From: Ambrosia x helenae
Taxonomy: Eukaryota > Streptophyta > Magnoliopsida > Asterales > Asteraceae
Assembly: GCA_030844895.1 (NCBI GenBank)
Contig: CM061227.1
Span: 77,302,575-77,366,574 of the forward strand
DNA length: 64,000 nt
Reading direction: 5' to 3'
A program made the position numbers and the translations under genes. The notes beneath the pieces were generated by a model. It worked only from the letters and a program-made list of their open reading frames with translations, was not told the origin of the DNA and searched no databases. Shown piece by piece: positions 10,255 through 21,774 of the stretch (position 1 is the first letter of the stretch; every line of letters begins with the position of its first letter).

Positions 10255-11094
10255 TATAAGGGGTGGGATACCTTCTCTGTCGTACGTGTGTTGGTCACTT
10301 CTTCCGAGATGAGACCAATGCAAAACCGTGAGCCTGATCGCAGTCCAATACTGCTGGACAGGCAAAGCGAACAAAGTACGATACGAGTTACTTCGGACTT
10401 TTACCGATAGTGTTAGAGCCATAGGTTTTAGCGAATTAGGTGTCGTTAGGGGCATCTAGGCTTTAACCAGAGTTTAGTTTTGGCTAACGGACCAAGGTTT
10501 CTAAGACACAATATTTAGTACGAACGCCTAGGAAATGAAAATCCAACCGTTGCCAAATAAGTGAAAGGATTTTACTATATGGAATTACATTAGCTCAGCT
10601 TAGGTTTCTACGACATAAGAAACATATTCTTATGTGAATAGTGAATAGTGAGTATTTACTACAATGGCACATAGAAAGATATAATAGCTAGTGATGGCTA
10701 GGCATATCTTACGAGCAACCAGTGAGTTATCACTATGTATAGTAGAGTGTATTTCACATAAAAATTTAGCTGAGTCATTGTTCCATAGTCACAAGGAACA
10801 ATTCATTTGATTATATTCTATGTGTAAGTATATGTAAAATATATATGTATGCCTCGAAAAATAGTACGAATCGCCAAACGGATATTGACGTTAGCTTGGA
10901 CGTGGCAAGGACGTGCACTAGTGTCAAGTAATTGGACAAGTTGATGGCACGAATGCATAATGGATTGATTGAAGCACTTGGGGTTTCGCATCCCAATGAG
11001 TCAGGATGAGCTTACGTCGTTTGTAATAAGTTTGATTCGAAACAATGCATAGAGGCATCTTGCCGTGAAGATGATACTGCGCAAGCTGGAATGT
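10255..11094. other. anonymous DNA, no gene seen
   Basis: No transposon protein or host gene is visible. An 80-codon minus-strand ORF at 10213-10455 lacks any family resemblance and overlaps the LTR fragment. The sequence from 10255 to about 10480 is more GC-rich than its surroundings and starts TTATAAGGGGTGGGATACC, so it may belong to some unrecognised repeat. The last 30 bases (11063-11094) duplicate the start of the LINE that follows. Confidence 0.5.
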
Positions 11095-11143
11095 AATCAG
11101 AGACGACATTCCGTGAAGATGATACTGCGCAAGTTGGAATGTA
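11063..11143 (+). repeat. 48-bp-offset duplication at the LINE 5' junction
   Basis: CCGTGAAGATGATACTGCGC and the bases after it occur at 11063 and again at 11111, with one C/T difference over about 33 bases. Between the copies lies the 15-bp LINE target-site duplication. The second copy is native LINE coding sequence, so the first is a stray piece of the same LINE outside the left target duplication. Confidence 0.8.
11095..11109. repeat. left target-site duplication of LINE 1
   Basis: AATCAGAGACGACAT is repeated exactly at 14422-14436, right after the LINE's A-run. A 15-bp duplication is typical of target-primed reverse transcription. Confidence 0.85.
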
Positions 11144-11325
11144 TTAATGCTATCGATCCGACGTGTAATAGATGTGGATGTTGCATGGAGAATACGGACC
11201 ATCTGTTTGCCGATTGTTTGTTTACTAGGTCCATTTGGTGGAATGTGGTTATTTGGATGCGGATTCCATGGCCTTCGTCTTGCGAGACCATTAACGACCT
11301 GATACAATTTATTCTTGACAGACCG
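11110..11325 (+). pseudogene. LINE 3' coding remnant, left part (zf-RVT domain)
   Basis: The frame reads PTCNRCGCCMENTDHLFADC, then SIWWNVVIWMRIPWP: the zinc-binding zf-RVT domain (C-x2-C...H-x4-C) that follows the reverse transcriptase in plant L1-type LINEs. The element is 5'-truncated at this point, so endonuclease and RT are absent. The frame is interrupted at 11325 by the solo LTR and resumes without a shift at 14081. With one copy of the duplicated GACCG counted, the codons continue as D-R-P-G-C-K-K-W. Confidence 0.9.
11321..11325. repeat. target-site duplication GACCG (left) of the solo LTR
   Basis: GACCG flanks the LTR here and at 14076-14080, a 5-bp duplication as made by Ty3/gypsy integrases. 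Confidence 0.92.
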
Positions 11326-14075
11326 TGTGACACTCTCAAATTTCCACTGCGGGGTTTTACCATGAGGCGCATGACACACCAGGATCCCATAGCCATAAGT
11401 TATACGAACGACTCTAAATGCCCAAACCATTTAGTTCGTTTCAAATAAAATTCTCTTTTATTTATAAAAGTTCGTCAACCATACGTTTAGATGAGTGCGG
11501 AAGCGAAAACAGTTTAGCAAAATAAGTTATGATGCGCAAACACAACGCGCCCAAACCAACATGAAAGTAAATATGTCAAAGTTTAATAAGTTATAAATCC
11601 CATGAGACATCATGCATGAACCTAGACGTGCTCCTTTCTAGCGACCTGCGAAAACATACTAAGTGTGTCAACATAAAGCTGGTGAGTTCACAGTACGAGA
11701 AACAGTTGTAATTTCATCAATTGTATTAAAAACATCAGTTTTAAGCTTGTCAGGGGTAGCTAACCCGCTCAATGTAACTAAACAGTGATTATTAGGAAAC
11801 ATACATATGTTATAGTGCCTCAACATTAGTGTCTATCAACACCAGTAAGAAAAAGTTGTCAGAAGTTGATGCCCGTGACCCAAGCACCTCAGGCACGAGG
11901 TTGCTGCACAACCTAATAGCGCTACTAACTACTACCCCGTTCGCCTCCAGCGATTAACCCATAAAATAGTAAGGACTTTCAAGATAGAGTGTTTAGTTCA
12001 CAAGGGACAGTTAAAGTACAAAACTGATAAGTGTGTGATCCACGTAAGGGATCGAAAACCCGACCCACACAAGGAGTCATAGCATCCCAAAATTTGGATT
12101 GGAAAAGTAGCCCCAACGGGACTAGAAAAGTTTTATTTAACCTTGTCTCAACCAGAGACACATGCTTTCGCGAAAAGTAGTGAAACTCACCTTAGGTTGC
12201 GTGCTAAAAATAAACCGCAATGATAGTAACGTGGAAGAATACTCGCCTACCAATAACCTATCAAATACAAGGTTGCAAGTGTTTGAGTGTGCTTGACACC
12301 AAGACTTAAGTGACATCTCATGCAATTGTACTTGACACAGATAAATCATGCAAAACCCGTCAAGCGTTGGTGATTAGTAGATGATGCAACATGTTAAGAC
12401 TTTTAACACAACTAGTTCTCATCACATATTGCGTACCATCAACCTATCATGGCATCTATACCATATAAATGTCATATACACATGTTTTCATATAGAATTT
12501 CACAACTTATAACTCATTTACACACTCAAAATCATCTCATAATCAATATCCCGCAAACCTGCGTTTTCTAGGCAGATTTTAAGTTATGGAAACCAATTTT
12601 TATAAAATACCAAACCAACTCCTCAAGTGCCCAAAATTTTACAGAAGCTTCCCAGAAGTTTATAAGTGACCCTACTATTTTTATTTCCTGTCAAAAACAC
12701 ATTAAGATTTTATGAAAATTAATTTAGTCCAGCCACCCCAGAAAAGAGTGTTGTTGACAGCAGCATACATAAAAATTCATTAAAAATTGTAGACCCATCC
12801 AAACGAGATGAATTAAATTGGAAAAGCTTCGATTTTAATAGACTCAACTTCTGTCCAAGTTTCATAATCAACGGATTAGTAAAACTCATGTTACCGCCCT
12901 TTAAAGTTGGTTCATTTTTCACATCCGAAAATCTGATTATACCTTTAAACTTATAAAATCATGAATACATATCAAAACAAGTTCAAAACGCATGATTTTG
13001 GACTTTTTGAAAAGCTAACATCATAAGTTATGTTTTAGCATCATAAAACAATCAGATTACACATGTTAATCACCCTTTAACAGCCCTACAATTCGTCACA
13101 ATGAATCTGCCAGAAAATCAGAATTCTAATAACATGCTTCTCATGAACCCTAATCATTCTTATTAACCCATAATCATAAAATAACTCATGTTAACAGTAT
13201 TCAATCCATATTATCACGTTAAAATCTATGTATTTACGTACCATATAACCTAGATACGATTTCTATCAACAATATTCTTCAACAACTATAACAAACATCC
13301 AAGATATCCATCATACAATGATTTGCGATTTTTAACATGCATGTTTCTTAGAGTTTTACAACTTTTCAGCATTATAATTACTCGTATAACACATAAAACA
13401 TATACATTGTAAAGCTAGAGTCCTTAAAACCTCAAGATAGCACCCGAATCAACTTGAACTAGTGAGAAATTGATGAAGATTGAGATTGAAAGGTGGGTGA
13501 GGGGTGGTTCCTAGTCCACGGCGCATATAGGGGTTATTAGGGTTTGTGTTTATTTTTTTTATAAATAATATACTAGGGTTAAGATCATGGGCCAAGGTTT
13601 CGGGTTCTAAGGGTTTTTATCTGTTAATTGAGCCCGTTAGTAATATCTAACTCCCGAGACTAATCCCGACAATAATAATCATATAACTCGTATAAAAAAC
13701 TACCGTTTTATCATTTCATAGCATGTTTATCATAGGTGCACATATCTCATAAAGTTTACGTAACTAATACGCAGTAGTTCACATAAGCATGTAATTCACA
13801 TACACGTGTTATTCACATTCATCAACACTCAATAGTTCATATAATCATGCATGCCTAACTAATCACCAACGTTTGAGATATAGGATTCGTGTGTGTGTCA
13901 AGACAATGATTTTCCTAATTATAACGTATGCTAATGTCACCTAACAAGTGTTATTGTTACGTAACATTCTGAAAGACCTATTCAACTGACCCTAGCTAAG
14001 TGTTTAACCACATATGATCAAGGAAAGTTTACTAGAGTTCAGTAAAAGAGTTAACCTGAAAATGCGGGTGTCACA
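11326..14075 (-). mobile_element. solo LTR, 2750 bp, gypsy family of the 3270-9984 element
   Basis: It begins TGTGACA and ends TGTCACA on the plus strand, is flanked by GACCG on both sides, and has no internal region. Orientation is minus by alignment with the LTR at 8598-9984, which has a primer site next to it. It interrupts a LINE reading frame that is otherwise continuous. Solo LTRs arise by recombination between the two LTRs of a full-length element. It carries the candidate intron signals at 12190 and 11646 and the GTGAGTTCAC block at 11667-11692. Confidence 0.94.
11646..12190 (-). other. candidate leader intron in the solo LTR
   Basis: AAG|GTGAGT donor at 12190 and TTTTCGCAG acceptor ending at 11646 on the minus strand; 545 bp, the same length as in the sister LTR. 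Confidence 0.45.
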
Positions 14076-14080
14076 GACCG

Positions 14081-14360
14081 GGCTGCAAAAAGTGGATGAA
14101 AATAGTTTACACGGTCATCTTGGCCAGGGTTTGGAACATTTGGACGGCTAGAACCAAAATGGTGTTCGACGGCACCTTCATCCCAGTTAGAAGATCGGTA
14201 GACGCGATAAAGGAAGACTCATTTCTATGGATAAAGTGCAGGTCCAAGTTACCTCAAGTCGAGTGGGAAAAATGGTCCGATTTTAATATCTCGGAAATGT
14301 TGTAGTTTGTTTTGCTTTGTTTCGTTTGGTGTTTGTATCCTTTCCAGTTTCTTGCTGGGG

Positions 14361-14402
<42 letters not shown>

Positions 14403-14421
14403 TTTTTGTTGTTCAAAAAAA
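14081..14421 (+). pseudogene. LINE 3' coding remnant and tail, right part
   Basis: The frame continues from the left part through VWNIWTARTKMVFDG, the conserved motif at the end of plant LINE ORF2, to WSDFNISEML and TAG at 14303-14305. A short 3' UTR with a (TA)n run follows, then GTTGTTC and nine A residues, then the target duplication at 14422-14436. The GTTC-A(n) tail is shared with the SINE at 24205-38116. Confidence 0.9.
14361..14399. repeat. (TA)n microsatellite in the LINE 3' UTR
   Basis: About 19 uninterrupted TA dinucleotides. A second, similar run at 49083-49116 lies beside another LINE fragment. Confidence 0.95.
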
Positions 14422-14436
14422 AATCAGAGACGACAT
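14422..14436. repeat. right target-site duplication of LINE 1
   Basis: Exact copy of 11095-11109. The first A residues overlap the A-tail, so the true length may be 13-15 bp. Confidence 0.85.
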
Positions 14437-14889
14437 CAAGGATGGCACGCACGATTAACGTTACGTACGTAATATATATATAATATATATGTACCTATAT
14501 ATGTGTGGCTATGTGAATTTATGAGTGCTTATGATATAACTCGTGATGGATGTTAATAGGGTGATCTTGTGAGGTAAATTCTCGATAACATTGACGTCAT
14601 GTTATTGCGAGCTTACAGGCACGTGAAGGTCCTAAGAAGAGCCATCGTAAGGGTATAGGCATAAGGCACAAAGACTATTTGTTTATCTATTGATTATTAT
14701 TTTTATTTATTTGTGGACGTAATTATCAACTCTCCCCTGTTCGTATTATAGTGATTCGGTTTTATTAAACCATTCTAGGATTTTGATGATCTCGTTTGTT
14801 GAGCTTCCAAGGTTCATGTAGGAACATCCAGTTGTATCTTTTGAGTGAGTTTTGTGCTTCTTTACGTTAGTGATTGTGGCCTTCGACAT
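14437..14889. other. AT-rich stretch, no gene seen
   Basis: It contains short AT repeats near 14470-14500 and no recognisable coding sequence. Given what follows, 14700-14889 may be highly decayed gag or protease of the next element, but I cannot show it. Confidence 0.4.
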
Positions 14890-17800
14890 ACTATCGTAAA
14901 GGAATGGATTGGTTATCTAAGAATCAGGCGGAAGTTGTATGCCATGAGGAATTGGTCCGTATTCCAGTATCAGACAATGAGATTTTGGTCGTACGCATTG
15001 ATTAAGAGAAAAAGTCATTAAAGACGGTTGATGTAATGAAGGCGCAAAAGTTCGTGAGGAAAGAATACTTGACATTTACAGCCTGTGTTGTTAACGCCAA
15101 GGCTAAGGAAAAGAAACTTGAGGAAGTTCCTGTAGTTAGAGGATATCTCGAAGTTTATCCAGAAGATTTTCCTGGAATGTCGCGTTCAAGGTAGTTGGAA
15201 GTTCGAATAGATCTTGTGTTCGGTGTCGTACCAGTCGTTAAGTTCCCTTATCGATTAGCACCTTCAGAAATGCAAGAGCTTTCGAATCAGTTTCAAGACT
15301 TCTTGGGAAAAGAGTTTTATTAGGTCAAGTTATGCTTCCCAAGGATCAGAGTGATAGGCACGAGTATTGTTCGTCAAGTAGAAGGACATAACCTCTAGGA
15401 TACGTATTGATTATAGGAAGTTGAACAAACTCACTATTAGAAAATCGATACCCATTGCTTAGACTTGATGATTTATTTGATCAGTAATAAAGATCGAGCT
15501 TTTATTCAAAGATCGACCTTAGATCTTGTTATCATTAGTTGAAGATTGTAGAAGGAGGATATTTTGAAGACCGTGTTTAGGACGCGATGCGACCGATATG
15601 AGTTTCTAGTTATGTCGTTTGGTTTAGCGAACGCACCGGCAATGTTTATGATCTTATGAATAGCGTTCGTAAAACCATATTCAAAACAAGTTCGCTATAG
15701 TACTCATCGATAATATACTTATTCATTTATGAATTAGAGAGGATCATGAACAACACTTGAAACTTATTCTAGTCTTAGTGTAAAGCAAGAAGTTATTCAC
15801 GAAGTTTTCGAAGTGAGATTTACAGATGTGAGAAGTTATTCACGAAGTTTTCGAAGTGAGATTTATGGAGGTGAGAAGTTCATTCTGTGGGTCATGTCAT
15901 TAATGAGAAAGGCATTTAAGTGGACCCAGCGAAGATAGAAGAAAACAAGGAATAGAATGTGCCTAAATCTCACACAGAGATGCGCCAATTTTTGGGTTTT
16001 GTAGGATATTATCGCCGATTTATTGGTAATTTATCCAAGATAGCGCAGCCTTTGATGCTACTAACCCAAAAAGATCGCATGTATGAATGAACTGAAAAGC
16101 AAGAGGAAGCCTTTCAGGTTTAAAGCAAAAGTTGTGTAGTGCACCAACACTATCTTTCCCGATGGAAACGATATTTATCCGGTGTACTGTGATGCTTCAC
16201 ATCAAGGCTTAGGTTGCGAATTGATGCAAGCCATTGCATCAAGACAACTAAAAAGTACATGAAGTGAATTACACAACACACGACTTGGAGTTAGAAGCTG
16301 TGATTTTTGCGCTCAAGATTTGGAGACTCTATTTTACGGTACTAATTGTACGATCTCTACGGATCATAGGAGTCTTCAATATATCTTGACCAAAGAGGAG
16401 CCTATTATGAGACAACAATGATGGATTGAGTTACTCAAGGATTATGATTGTGAGATTCGTTATCATCCTGGAAAAGCAAACGTTGTGGTCGATGCTATAA
16501 GTAGAAAGGATAGAGGTTAAACTATTTCGTGTTCGTGCATTAGGTTTGACAATCCATATGAGCCTTATAGCTCAAGTCAGGAAAGCACAACAAGAAGCTT
16601 TGAAGGAAGAGAATTTGGAGAATGAATGCTTGTGCAAGATAATAAGAGATTGGAGTTTGAAAGTTGACAAAGTGGTGTACTTTATGGATAGTGTTTGGAT
16701 ACCATATAAGGGTGGTATGCATGAATTGGTTATGGAGGAGGCTCATGGATTAAGGTGTTGGATACACTCTGGTTTTGATGGTATGTATAAGGATTTGAAG
16801 GAGTATTATTGGTGGCCTAATATGGAAGGCGAGATAACGGCCTATGTTGGAAGATGTTTAACCTGAGTGAATGTTAAGGCCGTATAGAAAGAAGTCTTTA
16901 GGATTACTTCAGCAATTGGAAATCCCTCAATGGAAATAGGAATGTGTCGCGATGGATTTGGTTTTGAAATTGCCCTGGACATCAAGCGGTTATGATGCCA
17001 TTTGGGTGATTGTCGACCAATTGACTAAGTTCGCACATTTCTTATAGATCATAGGAGTTTATCACATTGAGAAGTTGACTCGTATCTACTTAAAGGAAGT
17101 CGTATCTAGGCATAGTGTTCCGATATCAATTACTACCAATCGGGAGGGCCGATTTGTACCAAAGTTTTTGGAGATTGCTACACAAAGCCTTAGGAATACG
17201 AATGGATATGAGAATCGCATATAATTCTAGATGGATGATCGAGGCGAATGATCTATATGCAAATGTTTGAGGGGTTGTTACGGGTTTGCGCGATTGATTT
17301 TGAAGGAAATTGAGATACTCGTCTTTTAATTAGTGGAGTTCATCTATGATAATGGTATCACTCCAGTATCAACGTCGCACTATTTGAAGCATTGGATGGT
17401 AGAAAGTGACATTCACCACTCTGTTGGGCAGAGGTGGGTGATAAACACTTAGTTAGTTAAGAAAGAGTTCAAGAGACTATGGACAAGATATCTCGGACCG
17501 AGTATAGATGGAAAGCGACAAAAGATGGACAGAAGAGTTATGCAGACAATAGACGAAAGCCTTTAGAATTCCATGTTGGAGACGGTGTTTATGTTGGAAG
17601 TCTCGCCTTGGAAAGGCGTTACTAGATTTGATAAGAAAGGATAGCTTATCCCTCGCTACAATGGATCATTAGGAATCGTAACAAAGGTAGGCCTAGTTAT
17701 ATATCGACTAATTACCACGAGAACTTTGTGGAGCCCATGGTGTATTTCACGTTAGTAATTTGAAGAAACGTTTGTCTGGCGAGGTGCTTGTGATACCGCC

Positions 17801-18045
17801 AGAGAAAATTTATGTAGACGACAAATTACATTTTGTCAAGGAACTCGTTGAGATTACGGATTAGAGAATCCAGAAGTTGTAATGAAGTCATATTAAGTTG
17901 GTCAAGGTCGAATGGAGTTATAGTCATGGATCGGAGTTTATTTGGGAAAGAGGAGATCAACTGAAGTTAAAGTACTCTCGTTTATTTTTTCGTCCAAACC
18001 GAAATTAGTAGTGGCTAGATGAAAATTTCAAGGACGAAATTTCTT
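14890..18045 (+). pseudogene. decayed Ty3/gypsy pol (protease end to integrase)
   Basis: Many frames broken by stops and indels can be pieced together: end of protease (MDWLSKNQAEVV near 14903), RT (YRLAPSEMQELSNQF near 15250; VMSFGLANAPAMF near 15610), RNase H (DASHQGLG near 16190; HPGKANVV near 16465), integrase zinc region in the one longer open stretch at 16546-16866 (DSVWIPYKGG, YYWWPNMEGEITAYVGRCLT), catalytic core (WVIVDQLTK near 17010) and a chromodomain-like end (GSEFIWERGDQLKLKY near 17930). A second short duplication, GAAGTTATTCACGAAGTTTT, lies near 15790 and 15830. There is no gag. This is the oldest gypsy copy in the window judged by decay. Confidence 0.88.
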
Positions 18046-18059
18046 AAACGAGGGGAGAC
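18046..18059 (+). promoter_or_regulatory. polypurine tract
   Basis: AACGAGGGGAGAC directly precedes the LTR start and follows AAGGACGAAATTTCTT, the same pre-LTR motif seen in the other gypsy-type elements. Confidence 0.85.
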
Positions 18060-18734
18060 TGTGACAATTGGTAAATTTCGGTCAACCTTTAACTGGATCA
18101 TAATCACGTTTCTTATATGCTTAACATATAATTAAGTTTTATTTTGATTAATTTACATTGTTACGAGTCCAATGATGTCATTCTTAGAGTTCGTGGACGT
18201 CTAGATGTTCAAAAGATAAACTGCGCATCTTAACGCTAACGAAACAAACATTAGAAGGAATCTGTAGATTGGACGAACACAAAGTTATTACATGTAATTA
18301 CGGCACGTATTTGTTATCGAAGCAATCGGATGTGGAGTCGGCTTGAGGAATGGATTAAAATGTAGCGTTTGGAGAATGCGGAGAGTAACCGACAAGAGAA
18401 CCGGATATCGAAATGCGTGGTTTTAACCGCATTTATGCTTTCGAAATAATTATTTATTTTAAATAATAATTAAATATCGAGTATCGAAAGCTACGGGATC
18501 GTTTAGAAGAAGGAAACAGTAACCGGTTGAGTTAACACGATTCTGACAAGTACTCTGAACGAACGCGTAAGATGCCGAAAATAATTATAATTTTTGCTCG
18601 GTTTAACTAAATCTTAGGTTTCGAATTGAACCGGCTAACTTTTATAATTTTTAGCGAACCTAAATATAAACGAGGCGTTTTGTGTTTTAACGGGTTCGAT
18701 ACGCGGTATCTACCTACCTAACTCTAAACCTGCC

Positions 18735-18742
18735 TATATAAA
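18735..18742 (+). promoter_or_regulatory. LTR TATA box
   Basis: TATATAAA with GC-rich flanks, followed about 30 bases on by a pyrimidine-rich leader. Confidence 0.65.
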
Positions 18743-18811
18743 GGATAGTTATCTCCTTCCTTCTCATTTTATACCCAACACAAGAATTATAATCCAAACC
18801 ATCTCATCTTT

Positions 18812-18873
18812 CTCAGCTCTCTCTCTCTCTCACGCCACTCTCTCTCTCTCTACCTCGTCTCTCTCTCTCTTTC
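18812..18873 (+). repeat. interrupted (CT)n tract in the LTR leader
   Basis: Three runs of CT dinucleotides separated by short interruptions lie 70-130 bases past the TATA box. Pyrimidine-rich leaders of this kind are common in expressed plant 5' UTRs. Confidence 0.9.
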
Positions 18874-20696
18874 TGTGGCTGGAGCCGGCCGACCACCTCC
18901 CTGGTGGCGGTGGCGTACTGTTTCAAGCCCACAAAGGGGCAGTGGAGGCGTGTTTCTGAAACCAATATCAGGCAGAGGTGAGGGGCGGCGGTGGATGGCT
19001 GTTAGTGGTGGTGTTTGGGGCTGAAGTGGCCGAAAGAAGATGGTGGTTGGGGTAAAGGAAGCGGTGGCGGCGGTAGGTTGTTGGTCCGGTTGAAACTTTG
19101 GGTCAGATGTTCAGATCTGGTCCTGATTATGGCTATGTTTGCAGAGGTTGTTTGGTCCGATTCAGGGGTGTTTGGCTCGAGTTGGTGGTCTGCATGTCGG
19201 GCCGATGGTTGTGGTGGTTGTTTTGGTTCGAGCTTTGGTCGACTTGCTCGGGCCAGGTCTCGGGTCACGCAGATCAGACCTGGTCAGGTGCGGTTCGAGT
19301 CGTCTGGACTGGTTCAGCCCGAATATGGCGGTGTATGGATTTAAAGATAATCGGCTCAGATACGGGTCTGTTAGGGCTCGGACTCGGGTCAGATTTTGGG
19401 TTATATTGTTGGATCTTGGGTTGCATGTGGCTTGATGATGATGATAAGGATGTTCGGGTTCAGTCAGGTTCAGGACCCGGATGCAAGGATTAGAAAATGG
19501 TTTAGATTTGAAGGATTGGAGCTCAGTTAGGAGTCGTTTTAGAACAGATTTGGTTCGGGTTCATTTTAGAGGGTTTCGGGTTATAATGGTTCAACCCGAG
19601 TAAGAGCTGGCTTAGTTTCGGTTTCGGTCAGATCTGATCAAAGATGGAGTTGCATGCGTATAAAAATGGTATAATACTTAGTTTGTTGTTATTTTGTATA
19701 TATAAATGTGTATATAAGTATTAGATACGAAACGATTGCGACTCGCGAAAAGAATTGACGATATTATTGGATAAATGATATTGCATTGTTGACGCGCGAC
19801 TTGATAATATTATATATTGGACTAAACCGTTGGAGTATATTTTATATATATTATATACATATACATATTATTATTATTATTATTATTAATAAGTAATGGT
19901 TATAATATTAGTTTACAAAAAGTGTCGAAAGGTATAAAGGCTCGTCCATTGGAAATGCGGATAAATATATTGAATGTTTTGGGTATATAAATTGATTGTT
20001 GGGTAAATTATAGACGACGTGCGTTATCTGGATTCTATAAAAACAGAGGAAACTCTGCCGAAATTTATAAAATCTAGAGCACAACGTGCGCAATATTAAT
20101 TGGCGTTTCTATAACTATTCAAGTGTAGACAAATATATTTTATACAAAATATCACGACATTTTGATAAAGGTATTTATAATAAGTGTAAATAAGTTACGA
20201 ATAACATTTTGAACATATATATTATATACATATGTATATAGTTTTGTCAAACATCTTGTATAACGAATTTTCTAAGGATTTTCGTAACTAAATAATATTT
20301 GTCATACGGATTCAAGAATCATATTTTGCAAGGTATATATATATTTTCCTAGAAATGAAGGTACAAATAGTTATATTTATCCGATTTACAAGGTGAGTTA
20401 CGACTCAAGATGAGCTATACGTTTCGTAGCACTAGTCCAACGTAGGTTATATACGAATGGTAACAAGTACGCAACTTGGATACTATATTGTATGTTAACA
20501 TATAAATTGAATTAAGTCGCAATTGGTTCATTGAGTTACAATACTTTCTAGACTTGGATTTGTACATACGAGTCTAGATAGCTGGATAATAGGCTAGACT
20601 TTCGTGCTAGACTTTAAGGTGTCTTTATTGATAAATAGGACACAAGGAAGTAGTTAAAGATCGAGCTTTGATAACCAGCTAAGCAACGATATTGAG

Positions 20697-21606
20697 GTGA
20701 GTTCATGACCCCACTTTTTACTGTTTTATAACTTTTTTCGGGGGAAAGGCATACTTGTTAATGAAAACTTGTTTATTATATAGCGTAATAAAGATTGAGT
20801 TAACTATTAGAGTTATTGTGTGAGTTCACGTCCCTTTTTCTTTTTAAATGTTTTTGAACGTTTTGTTTATCAATGGATTAACATGTTGTATGTAGGGTAG
20901 GACTAGAGTTGCTGAATACTTGATGGCCTTAGGTAGTGCACGCTGTATTGATCTTTGCATTAGTACACGTAGGTCGTCTACGGACGGACATTCTCCGCAC
21001 GTCTTAATCATTAACTCTTGGACTAGAGCCGTAGTTTATGTTGGTAGATCTATCGGGTTGACGACCCTTACTATCGGTTAATTTTATTGATATGGTAAAA
21101 GATAACCTTTAAAAGTTTGTTCCTCATTAAATTGAGGTGGTATCTTGAGAGGCTAATTGTCGTGGCTTGATTAAGCGCCTTAGGTACATCATACATGCTA
21201 GAACTAGCTAGTCTACATGATTCACTTCAAGTAGTGCACTATCATACATGCTAAACCAAACCACTATGCGTCTTAATTAAGTAAAGTGGTAAAATTTGTC
21301 TTGAAACTAGTAAGAAAGTTGTTAAGAGTCTTTGATAATATGGTAACTTGGTCGACAGGAATAGAAATCGTTTTATTTTACTTACGGGAAGGTAGGTAGC
21401 GGTTTAATGCGTCGAGTCAAAAGATAACGGAAGATTTCTTTTAGAAGATGATTCCCATATAACCATATGTGTAAACTATTTTAAACTTTCTTGAATAGTC
21501 TTAAGAATATATCTATAGTGGTTCACTCAAATGGGTTTTACGAAAAATAAACATAAAACCATGAACTCACCAACTTTATGTTGACATCTTTTAGTATGTC
21601 TTTAAG
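20697..21606 (+). other. candidate leader intron in the LTR (acceptor decayed)
   Basis: The GAG|GTGAGT donor at 20697 and the TTATGTTGACA...TCTTTAAG block (21560-21606) match the other families, but the acceptor CAG has become AAG here; the related fragment at 9980-10254 keeps TTTCAG. A second GTGAGTTCACG lies near 20821. Confidence 0.3.
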
Positions 21607-21774
21607 GTTTAGATTTTTGGCAATGGCATGGTTGGAATAGGCAATACCTTGAGAATGGAGATACAAATGGATTAGAATTGGCGTTCGAAGTTCAAAAGAG
21701 TCTTAGGAGTATATGCCGCTGCATTGTAAAGATGATTAGAATTCACGAACATCGAGGAAATTTGGGGTGTGACA

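Larger units (their letters stand above)
18060..21774 (+). mobile_element. 3' LTR, about 3.7 kb, of the decayed gypsy element
   Basis: It starts TGTGACAATTGG at the polypurine tract and ends GGGGTGTGACA at 21774, where a minus-strand LINE begins. TATATAAA at 18735-18742 marks the promoter; a CT-rich leader and a GC-rich 700-bp stretch follow, then AT-rich DNA. It shares the AGGTGAGTT, TAGATCTATCGGGTTGAC and ATGAACTCACC blocks with the other LTRs. The 109- to 131-codon plus-strand ORFs at 19015-19493 overlap in three frames and reflect base composition. I cannot rule out that foreign DNA inflates the length, as no second complete LTR is present. Confidence 0.75.

Noticed and set aside
10213..10455. 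80-codon minus-strand ORF
   Set aside because: It overlaps the LTR fragment and resembles nothing; no codon or neighbour support.
19015..19493. Overlapping plus-strand ORFs of 98-131 codons, Gly/Trp-rich
   Set aside because: Three frames are open at once in a GC-rich part of an LTR, with no domain and no splice context; composition explains them.
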